A stretch of 64,000 bases of DNA from Candidatus Pseudobacter hemicellulosilyticus. Lineage in GTDB: Bacteria > Bacteroidota > Bacteroidia > Chitinophagales > Chitinophagaceae. Positions 35,345-42,757 of the stretch are shown piece after piece. The stretch spans positions 5,890,001 through 5,954,000 of the forward strand of contig CP119311.1 of the NCBI GenBank assembly GCA_029202545.1, read 5' to 3'. Below the pieces are notes generated by a model. The model searched no databases. It was not told the DNA's origin and saw only the letters and a program-made list of their open reading frames with translations. Every line of letters begins with the position of its first letter. Position 1 is the stretch's first letter. Both the position numbers and the translations under genes were made by a program.

Positions 35345-35625
35345 GGCCTGCCCCGTCAACAAAGCCTGTCTGCCCGGACGCTTTTCTAAAGTCTGGAAGC
35401 CCTGCTGTTCAGCCATGCCTATGCTGCATTTCCGGGAATGACCGCAGCAGTTGGCCAGCCCGGTCGCTGCCAGAAAAAATCCTGCGCGTCCTACCAACCT
35501 TTTGCGCAAAAAATCGTAAATTAAGATATGCCCGTGCCCCCGGCTCCCCCCTGCGGGCCATCCAATAACTATCCAATCAAACAGTCATTGCTGTCATCGT
35601 CACACCGACCCCTGGTAAAAGGTCT
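35345..35625. other. Intergenic stretch, no gene seen
   Basis: About 280 bases between the phosphodiesterase gene and the T9SS type B gene. I see no convincing gene, hairpin with U-run or consensus promoter. Confidence 0.4.
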
Positions 35626-38235
35626 GTGAGGATAACATGTCTGCTATTGTTATTACTCATGGAGTGCTTTTATGCTCACGCCGATCATATTACCGGCGGC
35701 GAGATGTTCTATACCCTGCTCAGCAGCAGCAATGGCCAGTACCGCTACAATATCACGTTCAAATTATTCATGGACTGTTACAGCCAGCGGCAGTTCAACA
35801 ATCCTGCCACCATCGGCGTTTTCAACCGGCAATCACATACAAGGTTCACCGAAATGCCTGTCTCCCTTACCTCCACCGAGCTGCTGAACCTGACCAATAC
35901 CGGTCCCTGCATCACCGATCCGCCGCCTGTCTGCTACCGTGTAGGATATTACAATTTTACTATCACCCTGCCCGCTTCGGCCGAAGGTTACCTGCTGACC
36001 TGTATGGTCAATTACCGCATCAATGGCATCAGCAACCTGATCAGCGAATACAGTAATATAGGCGCCACCTATACCGGTGAGATACCCGGTACGGCGCAGC
36101 TGGCCGGCGCGCCAGCCAATAATAGTGCAAAGTTCACGGGGAGTGATCTGGTAGTGGTCTGCGCCAACAACACCCTGCTCTACAGCTTTGCCGCCACCGA
36201 CCCTGATGGCGATCAGCTCCGTTATTCTTTCTCCGACGCCTGGCAATCCAGCGGCAACCTGGGCAATGGCGGCACCGGCTCACCCGGTCCCCCGCCCTAC
36301 CAGTCTGTCCCCTATGGCCATCCATTCAACGGCAGCTCTCCGCTGGGCAGCACCATCCGCATTGATCCCAATACCGGCCTGATTACCGGCATAGCGCCGG
36401 GCAATGGTATTTATGTAGTGACCGTCAGCGTGCAGGAGATCCGCAACAATGTGGTGATTGCCACCCAGCGAAAAGACCTGCAGATCAAGATCACCGCCTG
36501 CTCTATTGCGTCCGCTTCCCTCCCGGATGCGTATATGTTATGCCGTAACAGCATGACCATAGAGCTGGCCAATCAATCCAACAGCCCCCTGATCCGCACC
36601 CAGCACTGGGAACTCAGCAACCGGCAGGGACAGGTGCTGTTTTCTTCTGCCCAGGCCAGCGCCAGCTTTACTTTCCCGGATACCGGCCTGTACCAGGTGA
36701 AACTGGTCATCAACCGCGGGGACGACTGTGCTGATTCCAGCAAAGCCCCGGCCTATGTGTATCCCGGCTTTCATCCCGCCTTCAGCTTTACCGGCATCTG
36801 TATCAGCAAACCCACCCTGTTCACCAATACTACCAGCACAATCTGGGGCGCTTTATCCGCCTCCCAATGGGATTTCGGAGAGCCGGCTGCCCTTGACGAT
36901 TTTTCTTCGGCTACCAATCCCAGTTATACCTATCCGGGCCTTGGCCTGAAAAGAGTTCAACTCATCGCCCATAACAGTAATGGCTGTATAGACACTACCG
37001 CACAAACCATACAGATAGTAGACAAACCTCCTATCCTGCTGGCATTCCGGGATACCCTGATCTGCCTGAGCGATCAACTGCAGCTAAGGGCCGGCGGCGC
37101 CGGTCAGTACCAGTGGAGCCCCGATGAGGATATGCTGGATGCACAAACCGCTACACCGCTGGTCAGCCCTGTCAGCACAACTAAATACTACGTAGAACTG
37201 GAAGACAATGGCTGTCGCAATACCGATTCTGTCCAGGTGCGGGTAGTGGACCATGTGAGCCTGCAGCTGATGCCGGACACCAGTATCTGCCAGGCGGATA
37301 CTATCCGGCTGCGACTGCAATCCGACGGCCTGCAATACTCCTGGACGCCGGCGGCCCAGCTGCTGGACCCGCAGGCCCCGATGCCCCTGGCCGTAACGGC
37401 TGCTGAAACCCGCTACCAGGTAACAGCCGTGATAGGCGGTTGCTCCAGCTCAGGCTCAGTAACCGTCAGCACGGTTCCCTATCCCATTGCCGATGCCGGG
37501 CCCGACCAGACCATCTGTTATGCCGCCAGCACCCAGCTCAGGGCGCAGACCGATGGCAGCAGTGTCCGCTGGCTGCCGGCCGGCAGCCTGAGCAATACCC
37601 GCAGCCTACAGCCCATTGCCCGACCAGCTTCCACCACCGCCTATATCCTGGAAGCCTATGACATTAAAGGATGCCCGAAGCCTGGCCGGGATACCATCCT
37701 GGTCACCGTATTACCAAAGATCTTCCCCTTTGCCGGCAGGGATACCACGGCCATCATTGGCCAGCCCCTGCAATTGCAGGCCAGCGGTGGCACCTCCTAC
37801 CAATGGTGGCCCGCCACCGGACTCTCCGCTACCAATATTGCCAATCCCATTGCCCGCTACCAGCAATCCTCCCCGGGCATCCAATACAAAGTATGGGTAT
37901 GGGACGAGGCCGGCTGCGTGGACTCTACCTACCTGCTGGTGCGCGTGTTCAATACCAGGCCCTCCGTTTTTGTGCCCAACGCCTTTACGCCAAATGGTGA
38001 TGGCCGGAACGACCGGTTCCGCTTTGTAGCCGCCGGCATGCAGCGCATTCATTTCTTCAGGATCTTCAACCGCTGGGGACAGCTGGTGTACAGTGCAGCT
38101 GACAGCCAGCCCGGATGGGATGGCGCCGTAGGCGGCAAGCCACAGGAAGCAGGCTCCTATGTATGGATGATCCAGGCTGTGGACTATACAGGGGCGCCCT
38201 ATTTCCAGAAAGGGACCATGACACTTATCCGGTAA
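35626..38235 (+). CDS. T9SS type B cargo protein with PKD-like repeats
   Basis: An 869-residue secreted protein starting at GTG with signal peptide CLLLLLLMECFYAHA. An N-terminal region (DHITGGEMFYTLLSSSNGQY) typical of gliding-motility-type surface proteins is followed by PKD/Ig-like beta domains with paired Cys (residues about 290-780). The C-terminus is a type B sorting domain: VFVPNAFTPNGDGRNDRF, FRIFNRWGQLVYS and SYVWMIQAVDYTG. Type B domains use a PorP/SprF-type partner rather than PorV, but none is adjacent here. Probably a large surface or matrix protein. Confidence 0.9.
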   Translation: MRITCLLLLLLMECFYAHADHITGGEMFYTLLSSSNGQYRYNITFKLFMDCYSQRQFNNPATIGVFNRQSHTRFTEMPVSLTSTELLNLTNTGPCITDPPPVCYRVGYYNFTITLPASAEGYLLTCMVNYRINGISNLISEYSNIGATYTGEIPGTAQLAGAPANNSAKFTGSDLVVVCANNTLLYSFAATDPDGDQLRYSFSDAWQSSGNLGNGGTGSPGPPPYQSVPYGHPFNGSSPLGSTIRIDPNTGLITGIAPGNGIYVVTVSVQEIRNNVVIATQRKDLQIKITACSIASASLPDAYMLCRNSMTIELANQSNSPLIRTQHWELSNRQGQVLFSSAQASASFTFPDTGLYQVKLVINRGDDCADSSKAPAYVYPGFHPAFSFTGICISKPTLFTNTTSTIWGALSASQWDFGEPAALDDFSSATNPSYTYPGLGLKRVQLIAHNSNGCIDTTAQTIQIVDKPPILLAFRDTLICLSDQLQLRAGGAGQYQWSPDEDMLDAQTATPLVSPVSTTKYYVELEDNGCRNTDSVQVRVVDHVSLQLMPDTSICQADTIRLRLQSDGLQYSWTPAAQLLDPQAPMPLAVTAAETRYQVTAVIGGCSSSGSVTVSTVPYPIADAGPDQTICYAASTQLRAQTDGSSVRWLPAGSLSNTRSLQPIARPASTTAYILEAYDIKGCPKPGRDTILVTVLPKIFPFAGRDTTAIIGQPLQLQASGGTSYQWWPATGLSATNIANPIARYQQSSPGIQYKVWVWDEAGCVDSTYLLVRVFNTRPSVFVPNAFTPNGDGRNDRFRFVAAGMQRIHFFRIFNRWGQLVYSAADSQPGWDGAVGGKPQEAGSYVWMIQAVDYTGAPYFQKGTMTLIR

Positions 38236-38242
38236 AAACGAA

Positions 38243-38281
38243 AAAGCTGCTCACCAGTCGGGCAGACCAGCGAACAGCTTT
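38243..38281. terminator. Bidirectional terminator between convergent genes
   Basis: AAAGCTG and CAGCTTT pair around a larger GC-containing loop. The minus strand continues into TTTTTCGTTTTT, making it a good terminator for the membrane protein gene; the plus strand has only weak U content for the T9SS gene. Confidence 0.7.
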
Positions 38282-38301
38282 CGCAAAAATTCTATGCTTG
38301 A

Positions 38302-38772
38302 TTAGTGCATGCCGGGGAACAGCGGCCTGGCAATAGCTTCACGGAAAGGCCAGGGAACGGAGGCTAATACAACCACCAGCGCTATCAGGAAACACCAGAA
38401 AGCTTTTTTATGTGCAGCAGCGGAAGTAGCCCGCTTTACGGCGCCACGGCCAACAGTGATCAGCACAATGGCAATCAGCATACCCACCAGGTGCTCTACA
38501 GCCCAGAAACGGAAGGCGCTGTTCTTCATCACTTCACCCATGCCGATGTTCATAATATTTTTCAGACCCCAGGGACCAGCGATCCACTGGTAAATACCGA
38601 TGAGTAAGGTAGTATGCGCTGCGATCATCAGGAACAGGTCGATCTTTTTGTCGCCTGCATTAACAGGCCTCTTGGCATTCATGGCAGTAAGATGCCTGAA
38701 TACGGCAACGACCAGCAGAATAAGAATAACCCAACGCATCAGATTGTGCAAATGCAAAAGTCCTGTGTACAT
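38302..38772 (-). CDS. Four-helix membrane protein, cytochrome b-like
   Basis: A 156-residue integral membrane protein with four predicted helices (WVILILLVVAVFRHL; LFLMIAAHTTLLIGIYQWI; VEHLVGMLIAIVLITVG; FWCFLIALVVVLASVPW). His residues near the N-terminus (LLHLHNLMRW) and in helices 2 and 3 could ligate haem. Homologues in Bacteroidota carry the label cytochrome B, but haem binding is not established. Single gene, convergent with the T9SS type B gene. Confidence 0.7.
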   Translation of the reverse strand: MYTGLLHLHNLMRWVILILLVVAVFRHLTAMNAKRPVNAGDKKIDLFLMIAAHTTLLIGIYQWIAGPWGLKNIMNIGMGEVMKNSAFRFWAVEHLVGMLIAIVLITVGRGAVKRATSAAAHKKAFWCFLIALVVVLASVPWPFREAIARPLFPGMH

Positions 38773-38819
38773 AATGTGGTAAGTTTGGCTAATTGAAGGC
38801 GTGAAATTACAACATTATT

Positions 38820-39926
38820 CTACTCCACCCAATCGGCCAGGAAGATATTGGTATCCCTGGTGCCACCATTGTTGCGGTTGCTGGCAAACACCAATTGTTT
38901 CCCATCCAGGCTGAACATGGGAAAGGCGTCAAAGCCTTTATCGCGACTGACTTTCTGCAGCTGGCTGCCATCTTCCGCAATAGTGTAGAGGTTGAAAGGG
39001 AAGCCACGTTTGTATTCATGGTTGGAGGCAAAAATGATGCGCCTGCTGTCCGGCATAAAGGCCGGCGCCCAGTTGGCCTGCCCAAAATGCGTGATCTGCC
39101 GGGCATTGGAGCCATCTGCATTGGCTACCCATATTTCCATACTGGTGGGCGCCACCAGGTTTTCCGCCAGCAGGCTTTTGTACTCCGCCACCGCTTCCGG
39201 TGTGGCTGGCCGGGAAGCCCGCCAGATGATCTTTTTACCATCGGGGCTGAACCAGGCGCCGCCGTCATACCCCAGGGTATGCGTGATCCTTTTTTCTTTT
39301 CCACTGGCCAGGTCCATGATATAGAGTTCCAGATCGCCGTCCTTTGTACTGGTATAGATCATCTTTTTACCATCAGGCGATGAGGTTGCCTCGGCATCAT
39401 ACCCTTTGGACTTTGTGAGCTGCTTCACAATTTTTCCGTCCAGGTCGGCCATGAAAATATCATAACTGCTGTAGAGCGGCCAGATGTATTTGTTGCCGTA
39501 TTTAGAGCGGTCGGGAATGGGCGGACAGCTATCTCCACCCAGGTGAGTAGAGGCATAGATGACATGTTTATTGTCCCTGGTAAAAAAACCGCAGGTGGTG
39601 CGGCCTTTACCGGTGCTGACCAGTTTATAGTCAAAAGGCTCACCAGCTTTTGGTATCTTACCGATATACATCTGGTCGCAGGGAATACCATCTTTGGCGC
39701 TGGTGCGCTGGAAGATCAGCCACTGCCCGTCATAACTGAAATAAGCTTCGGCATTGTCCCCGCCAAAGGTCAGCTGGCGGATATTGCGGAAATGTTTTTC
39801 TTCGGGATAATGCAGGGTGTCTTGCTGTGTGGCGGTCGGAGAAGCCGGCAGCGGATGGTTGCGGAAGGCGGTAGTACAGAGCAGAACCGCTCCGCACAGA
39901 CCTATACAATACAGGATCGGTTTCAT
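38820..39926 (-). CDS. Secreted TolB-like beta-propeller (PD40) protein
   Basis: A 368-residue exported protein with a signal peptide (LCGAVLLCTTAF) and at least five WD40-like PD40 blades, recognised by repeats such as AYFSYDGQWLIFQR, ATSSPDGKKMIYTSTKD, AWFSPDGKKIIWRAS, AFMPDSRRIIFASN and MFSLDGKQLVFASNR. It lacks a peptidase domain, so it is not a full S9 peptidase. It probably acts as a binding scaffold in the periplasm or outside the cell. Monocistronic. Confidence 0.82.
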   Translation of the reverse strand: MKPILYCIGLCGAVLLCTTAFRNHPLPASPTATQQDTLHYPEEKHFRNIRQLTFGGDNAEAYFSYDGQWLIFQRTSAKDGIPCDQMYIGKIPKAGEPFDYKLVSTGKGRTTCGFFTRDNKHVIYASTHLGGDSCPPIPDRSKYGNKYIWPLYSSYDIFMADLDGKIVKQLTKSKGYDAEATSSPDGKKMIYTSTKDGDLELYIMDLASGKEKRITHTLGYDGGAWFSPDGKKIIWRASRPATPEAVAEYKSLLAENLVAPTSMEIWVANADGSNARQITHFGQANWAPAFMPDSRRIIFASNHEYKRGFPFNLYTIAEDGSQLQKVSRDKGFDAFPMFSLDGKQLVFASNRNNGGTRDTNIFLADWVE

Positions 39927-40018
39927 GTAACTGGTTTAATGATGAAGAAAGGCAGCAGCAAAGCTAACCCGATCCACTGCTTTTTTTGTCAATTAATTGT
40001 CAATAAGGCCGTTACTTT

Positions 40019-40153
40019 GCAGCGCAAACGGGCTTTGCTGGTCTGGGTAAAGGAAGCAGGCAATGTTAACAATTCTTTTGGAGTGAAAAAATGCCTGGTT
40101 GACCAACTTAGTTCGTCAATTTGTGGGACAAAGCCCGCTGAGCAAATTAAAAC
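40019..40153 (+). promoter_or_regulatory. Structured 5' leader or small RNA before the TPR gene
   Basis: A -7-like TTACTTTG ends at about 40018. The following 135 bases contain nested inverted repeats: CGGGCTTTG (40029-40037) pairs with CAAAGCCCG (40129-40137), and CAGGCA pairs with TGCCTG inside. A competing local hairpin, GCAAA-CGGGC-TTTGC, uses the same left arm. No known riboswitch class was recognised and no U-run follows. Confidence 0.4.
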
Positions 40154-41167
40154 ATGATGAAAAGAAGGATGCCTTTGCTGAACTGTTTAAAAGCAATACC
40201 CCTGGGCCTGGCCCTGCTGGTAGCCTGCAATTCCGCAGACGATGATCCAAGACCTGTATTACAGGAAGCCAGGTTCAAAGGGCTGACCGACAGCATTGCC
40301 CAATTCCCGGACAATGATTCCCTGTACCTGGAACGGGCCCTGTTGTTGTCACAATCCAACCGGCACGAGCTGGCCACCGAAGATTACCAGAAAGCCTGGG
40401 AGCTGGCTCCCGCGGAGCCTACAGCGCTGCTCTTAGTCTCCAACCTGATGCTGGTCAACAAACCGGCCCGCGCCGTTGAGCTGCTCAAAGAGGGCAGCCG
40501 CCGCTGGCCGCAGAATACCGAATTCAACCGCCGGCTCAGTGAAGTATATGCGCAAACCGGCAATGCCGTGGAAGCCCTGCAGCAGTTTGACCTGCTCCTG
40601 CAAAGGGACTCTCTGAATTTTGAGACCTGGATGGAAAAAGGCGGCCTGCTGGTCCGCCTCGGTGATACGGCCGGCGCCATTGCCGCCCTGGAAAAAAGCT
40701 ATCGCCTCCAACAAATCAATTACAACGGCTTCACCCTGGCCAATATGTATGCCTCCACCAAAGATCCCAGGACTGTTGGTTTCTGTGATCACCTGATAGC
40801 CAAAGACAGCAGCAATACCCAGCCGGAGCCCTATTTTATCAAAGGCACTTATTATTCGGATACGCACCAGTACGCCCTGGCCCTGGAACAGTTTGATGAA
40901 GCCATCAAGCGCGACTGGACCTTCACCGACGCCTACCTGGAAAAAGGTATCGTGTACTATGAACAGCAGCTATTCGACAAAGCCCTGGAAGTATTCACCT
41001 TCACCACCACCGTTGCCAAAACCAGCCCTGACGCCTGGTTCTGGATAGGGCGCTGCCAGGAAGCCAAAGGCAATAATGCCCTGGCGATTGAGAATTACAA
41101 AAAGGCGCTGGCCCTCGACAAAGAATTTGTGGAAGCCGCCCAACGGATCAAAAAACTGAGTAATTAA
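40154..41167 (+). CDS. TPR-repeat lipoprotein
   Basis: A 337-residue lipoprotein (signal ending LLVAC, then NSADDD). The mature protein is an array of about seven tetratricopeptide units, for example SLYLERALLLSQSNRHELAT, AEPTALLLVSNLMLVNKPAR and DAWFWIGRCQEAKGNNALAI. It should serve as a protein-interaction scaffold in the periplasm or outer membrane. The rpe gene follows after 82 bases. Confidence 0.88.
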   Translation: MMKRRMPLLNCLKAIPLGLALLVACNSADDDPRPVLQEARFKGLTDSIAQFPDNDSLYLERALLLSQSNRHELATEDYQKAWELAPAEPTALLLVSNLMLVNKPARAVELLKEGSRRWPQNTEFNRRLSEVYAQTGNAVEALQQFDLLLQRDSLNFETWMEKGGLLVRLGDTAGAIAALEKSYRLQQINYNGFTLANMYASTKDPRTVGFCDHLIAKDSSNTQPEPYFIKGTYYSDTHQYALALEQFDEAIKRDWTFTDAYLEKGIVYYEQQLFDKALEVFTFTTTVAKTSPDAWFWIGRCQEAKGNNALAIENYKKALALDKEFVEAAQRIKKLSN

Positions 41168-41249
41168 GTATATTCGCCCTCGTTCCGCTATGGCAGCGTT
41201 TTTATTGCTGCCCGTAGGCCGTTGACACCTTCATTAAATATTTGAACGC

Positions 41250-41900
41250 ATGCCCATCATCGCCCCCTCTCTGCTCGCCGCCAATTTCCTGCGCTTACAG
41301 GATGAATGCACCATGCTGAATGAAAGCGAAGCAGACTGGTTCCACCTGGATGTCATGGATGGGCGTTTTGTTCCCAATATCAGCTACGGCCTGCCCGTGA
41401 TAGAGCAGATCCGCAAGGCCACCAAAAAGGTCTGCGATGTGCATCTCATGATCCAGGAGCCGGAGAAATATGCCGAGGCTTTCAAAAAAGCCGGCGCTGA
41501 TATCCTCACTGTACATATCGAGGCCTGTACACACCTGCACCGCAACCTGCAGCAGATCCGCTCACTGGGCATGCAGACCGGTGTGGCCCTCAATCCGCAT
41601 ACCCCGGTTTCCTCCTTGCAGGACGTCCTTCACGATATTGATGTAGTGCTGATCATGAGCGTGAACCCCGGCTTTGGCGGACAGCATTTCATTCCCCATA
41701 CCCTGGAAAAGATCCGCCAGCTCCGCAAAATGATCAGTGAAAAAGGACTCTCCACCCTCATCGAAATTGATGGCGGCGTCACCCTGGACAATGGCGCCAG
41801 CGTCCTCCAGGCCGGCGCAGACGCCCTTGTAGCGGGCAGCAGCGTCTTCGGCTCCCCAGATCCCAAAGCCACTATTGCGGCGTTTAAGCAGCTGAAATAG
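41250..41900 (+). CDS. rpe: Ribulose-phosphate 3-epimerase
   Basis: Interconverts ribulose 5-phosphate and xylulose 5-phosphate in the pentose phosphate pathway. 216 residues, TIM barrel. Motifs: PIIAPSLLAANFLRLQDE, WFHLDVMDGRFVPNISYG (metal His and catalytic Asp), CDVHLMIQEP, VVLIMSVNPGFGGQHFI and IEIDGGVTLDNGASVLQAGAD (phosphate grip and second catalytic Asp). A standard cytosolic housekeeping gene. Confidence 0.97.
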   Translation: MPIIAPSLLAANFLRLQDECTMLNESEADWFHLDVMDGRFVPNISYGLPVIEQIRKATKKVCDVHLMIQEPEKYAEAFKKAGADILTVHIEACTHLHRNLQQIRSLGMQTGVALNPHTPVSSLQDVLHDIDVVLIMSVNPGFGGQHFIPHTLEKIRQLRKMISEKGLSTLIEIDGGVTLDNGASVLQAGADALVAGSSVFGSPDPKATIAAFKQLK

Positions 41901-41974
41901 CAGGAAGGGGTACAGCTTCCATACCATTTTTAAACACAATACTCCCGGCTGTAAAAATTTTTTTGCATGATTTT

Positions 41975-42006
41975 ATTGTTTCCTAAAAAGGAAACTTTTA
42001 ATTTTG
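41975..42006 (+). promoter_or_regulatory. Promoter of the toxin-antitoxin pair with embedded operator
   Basis: ATTG (41975-41978), 20 bases, then TAATTTTG (41999-42006), an exact TAnnTTTG -7 box. A perfect inverted repeat GTTTCC-n6-GGAAAC (41978-41995) fills the spacer, an ideal place for autorepression by the antitoxin. The toxin ATG follows only 12 bases after the -7 box. Confidence 0.75.
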
Positions 42007-42018
42007 TCTAAAACCAAT

Positions 42019-42354
42019 ATGAATGAAAGATTTGATGTGGTCTTCCTGGAAGACGCCAAGCTTTTTTTGGACAAACTGGCCAGCAGCACAAGAACAAAGA
42101 TCCTTTTCAACATTCGGAAAGCACAGCTATTGAATGATGCGGAGCTATTCAAAAAACTAACAATGGAGATCTGGGAGTTCAGGACCCTTTTCAACAGGCA
42201 ATGCTACAGGATCTTTGCTTTTTGGGACAAACGCCACAAGCCGCATGCCCTCGTGGTCTGTACCCATGGCATTCATAAAACATCACGCAGAACACCGGAA
42301 AAAGACCTGAAGAAGGCTATTGCACTCCGGTCACAGTACTTCAACAATAACTGA
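42019..42354 (+). CDS. higB: RelE/HigB-like toxin
   Basis: A 111-residue protein of the Gp49-like/HigB branch of the RelE superfamily, presumed ribosome-dependent mRNA endonucleases. Features: RFDVVFLEDAKLFLDKLASS, a helical middle, then LTMEIWEFRTLFNRQCYRIF and ALVVCTHGIHKTSRRTPEKD with conserved basic residues of the active-site sheet. The toxin gene precedes the antitoxin, as in higBA systems. The ATG at 42019 is preferred to a TTG at 42004 that overlaps the -7 box. Confidence 0.8.
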   Translation: MNERFDVVFLEDAKLFLDKLASSTRTKILFNIRKAQLLNDAELFKKLTMEIWEFRTLFNRQCYRIFAFWDKRHKPHALVVCTHGIHKTSRRTPEKDLKKAIALRSQYFNNN

Positions 42355-42357
42355 GTC

Positions 42358-42687
42358 ATGAAAAAGAAAACGACACTCAAAACCTACTCACTCGAAACGC
42401 TGACTGAACAGTACGTTGGGAAGCAGGGTACTCCAAAAAGGGACGCTTTTGAATACGAGCTGAAGCTGGAAATGATGGGACAGGCCATCAAACAGGCCAG
42501 GATGGAAAGAAACCTTACACAGGAAGAACTGGGCCAGTTAGTAGGCGTACAGAAGGCACAGATCTCCAGACTGGAGAACAATTTTACCAATGCCCGCCTG
42601 GACACCATCCTCAAAGTGTTTGACGCTCTGAACGCCAGGGTCAATTTCAGGATAGAGCTGCTGAACACCAGGATACGAGTATCCTGA
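42358..42687 (+). CDS. higA: XRE-family antitoxin (HigA-like)
   Basis: A 109-residue antitoxin with a C-terminal helix-turn-helix (LTQEELGQLVGVQKAQISRL, then ENNFTNARLDTILKVFDAL) and an N-terminal segment (YSLETLTEQYVGKQGTPKRD) likely to wrap the toxin. It starts three bases after the toxin stop. It probably represses the pair through the inverted repeat at 41978-41995. Confidence 0.85.
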   Translation: MKKKTTLKTYSLETLTEQYVGKQGTPKRDAFEYELKLEMMGQAIKQARMERNLTQEELGQLVGVQKAQISRLENNFTNARLDTILKVFDALNARVNFRIELLNTRIRVS

Positions 42688-42757
42688 ATGCCCGCCATTA
42701 AAACTGGCAAATCTGGCCAAGAACTATTAATTTCGGCAGCGAACAAATAATCAGCCA

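Noticed and set aside
34817..35509. Open frame of 230 codons on the minus strand
   Set aside because: It covers the phosphodiesterase gene in antisense; only the first residues fall in the spacer and they match no family.
40029..40070. Resemblance of GGAAGCAGGC to the SRP RNA apical loop
   Set aside because: The motif is near the 5' end rather than at the middle of a long hairpin, and the conserved GGTC-GGAA-GGAAGCA arrangement is incomplete.
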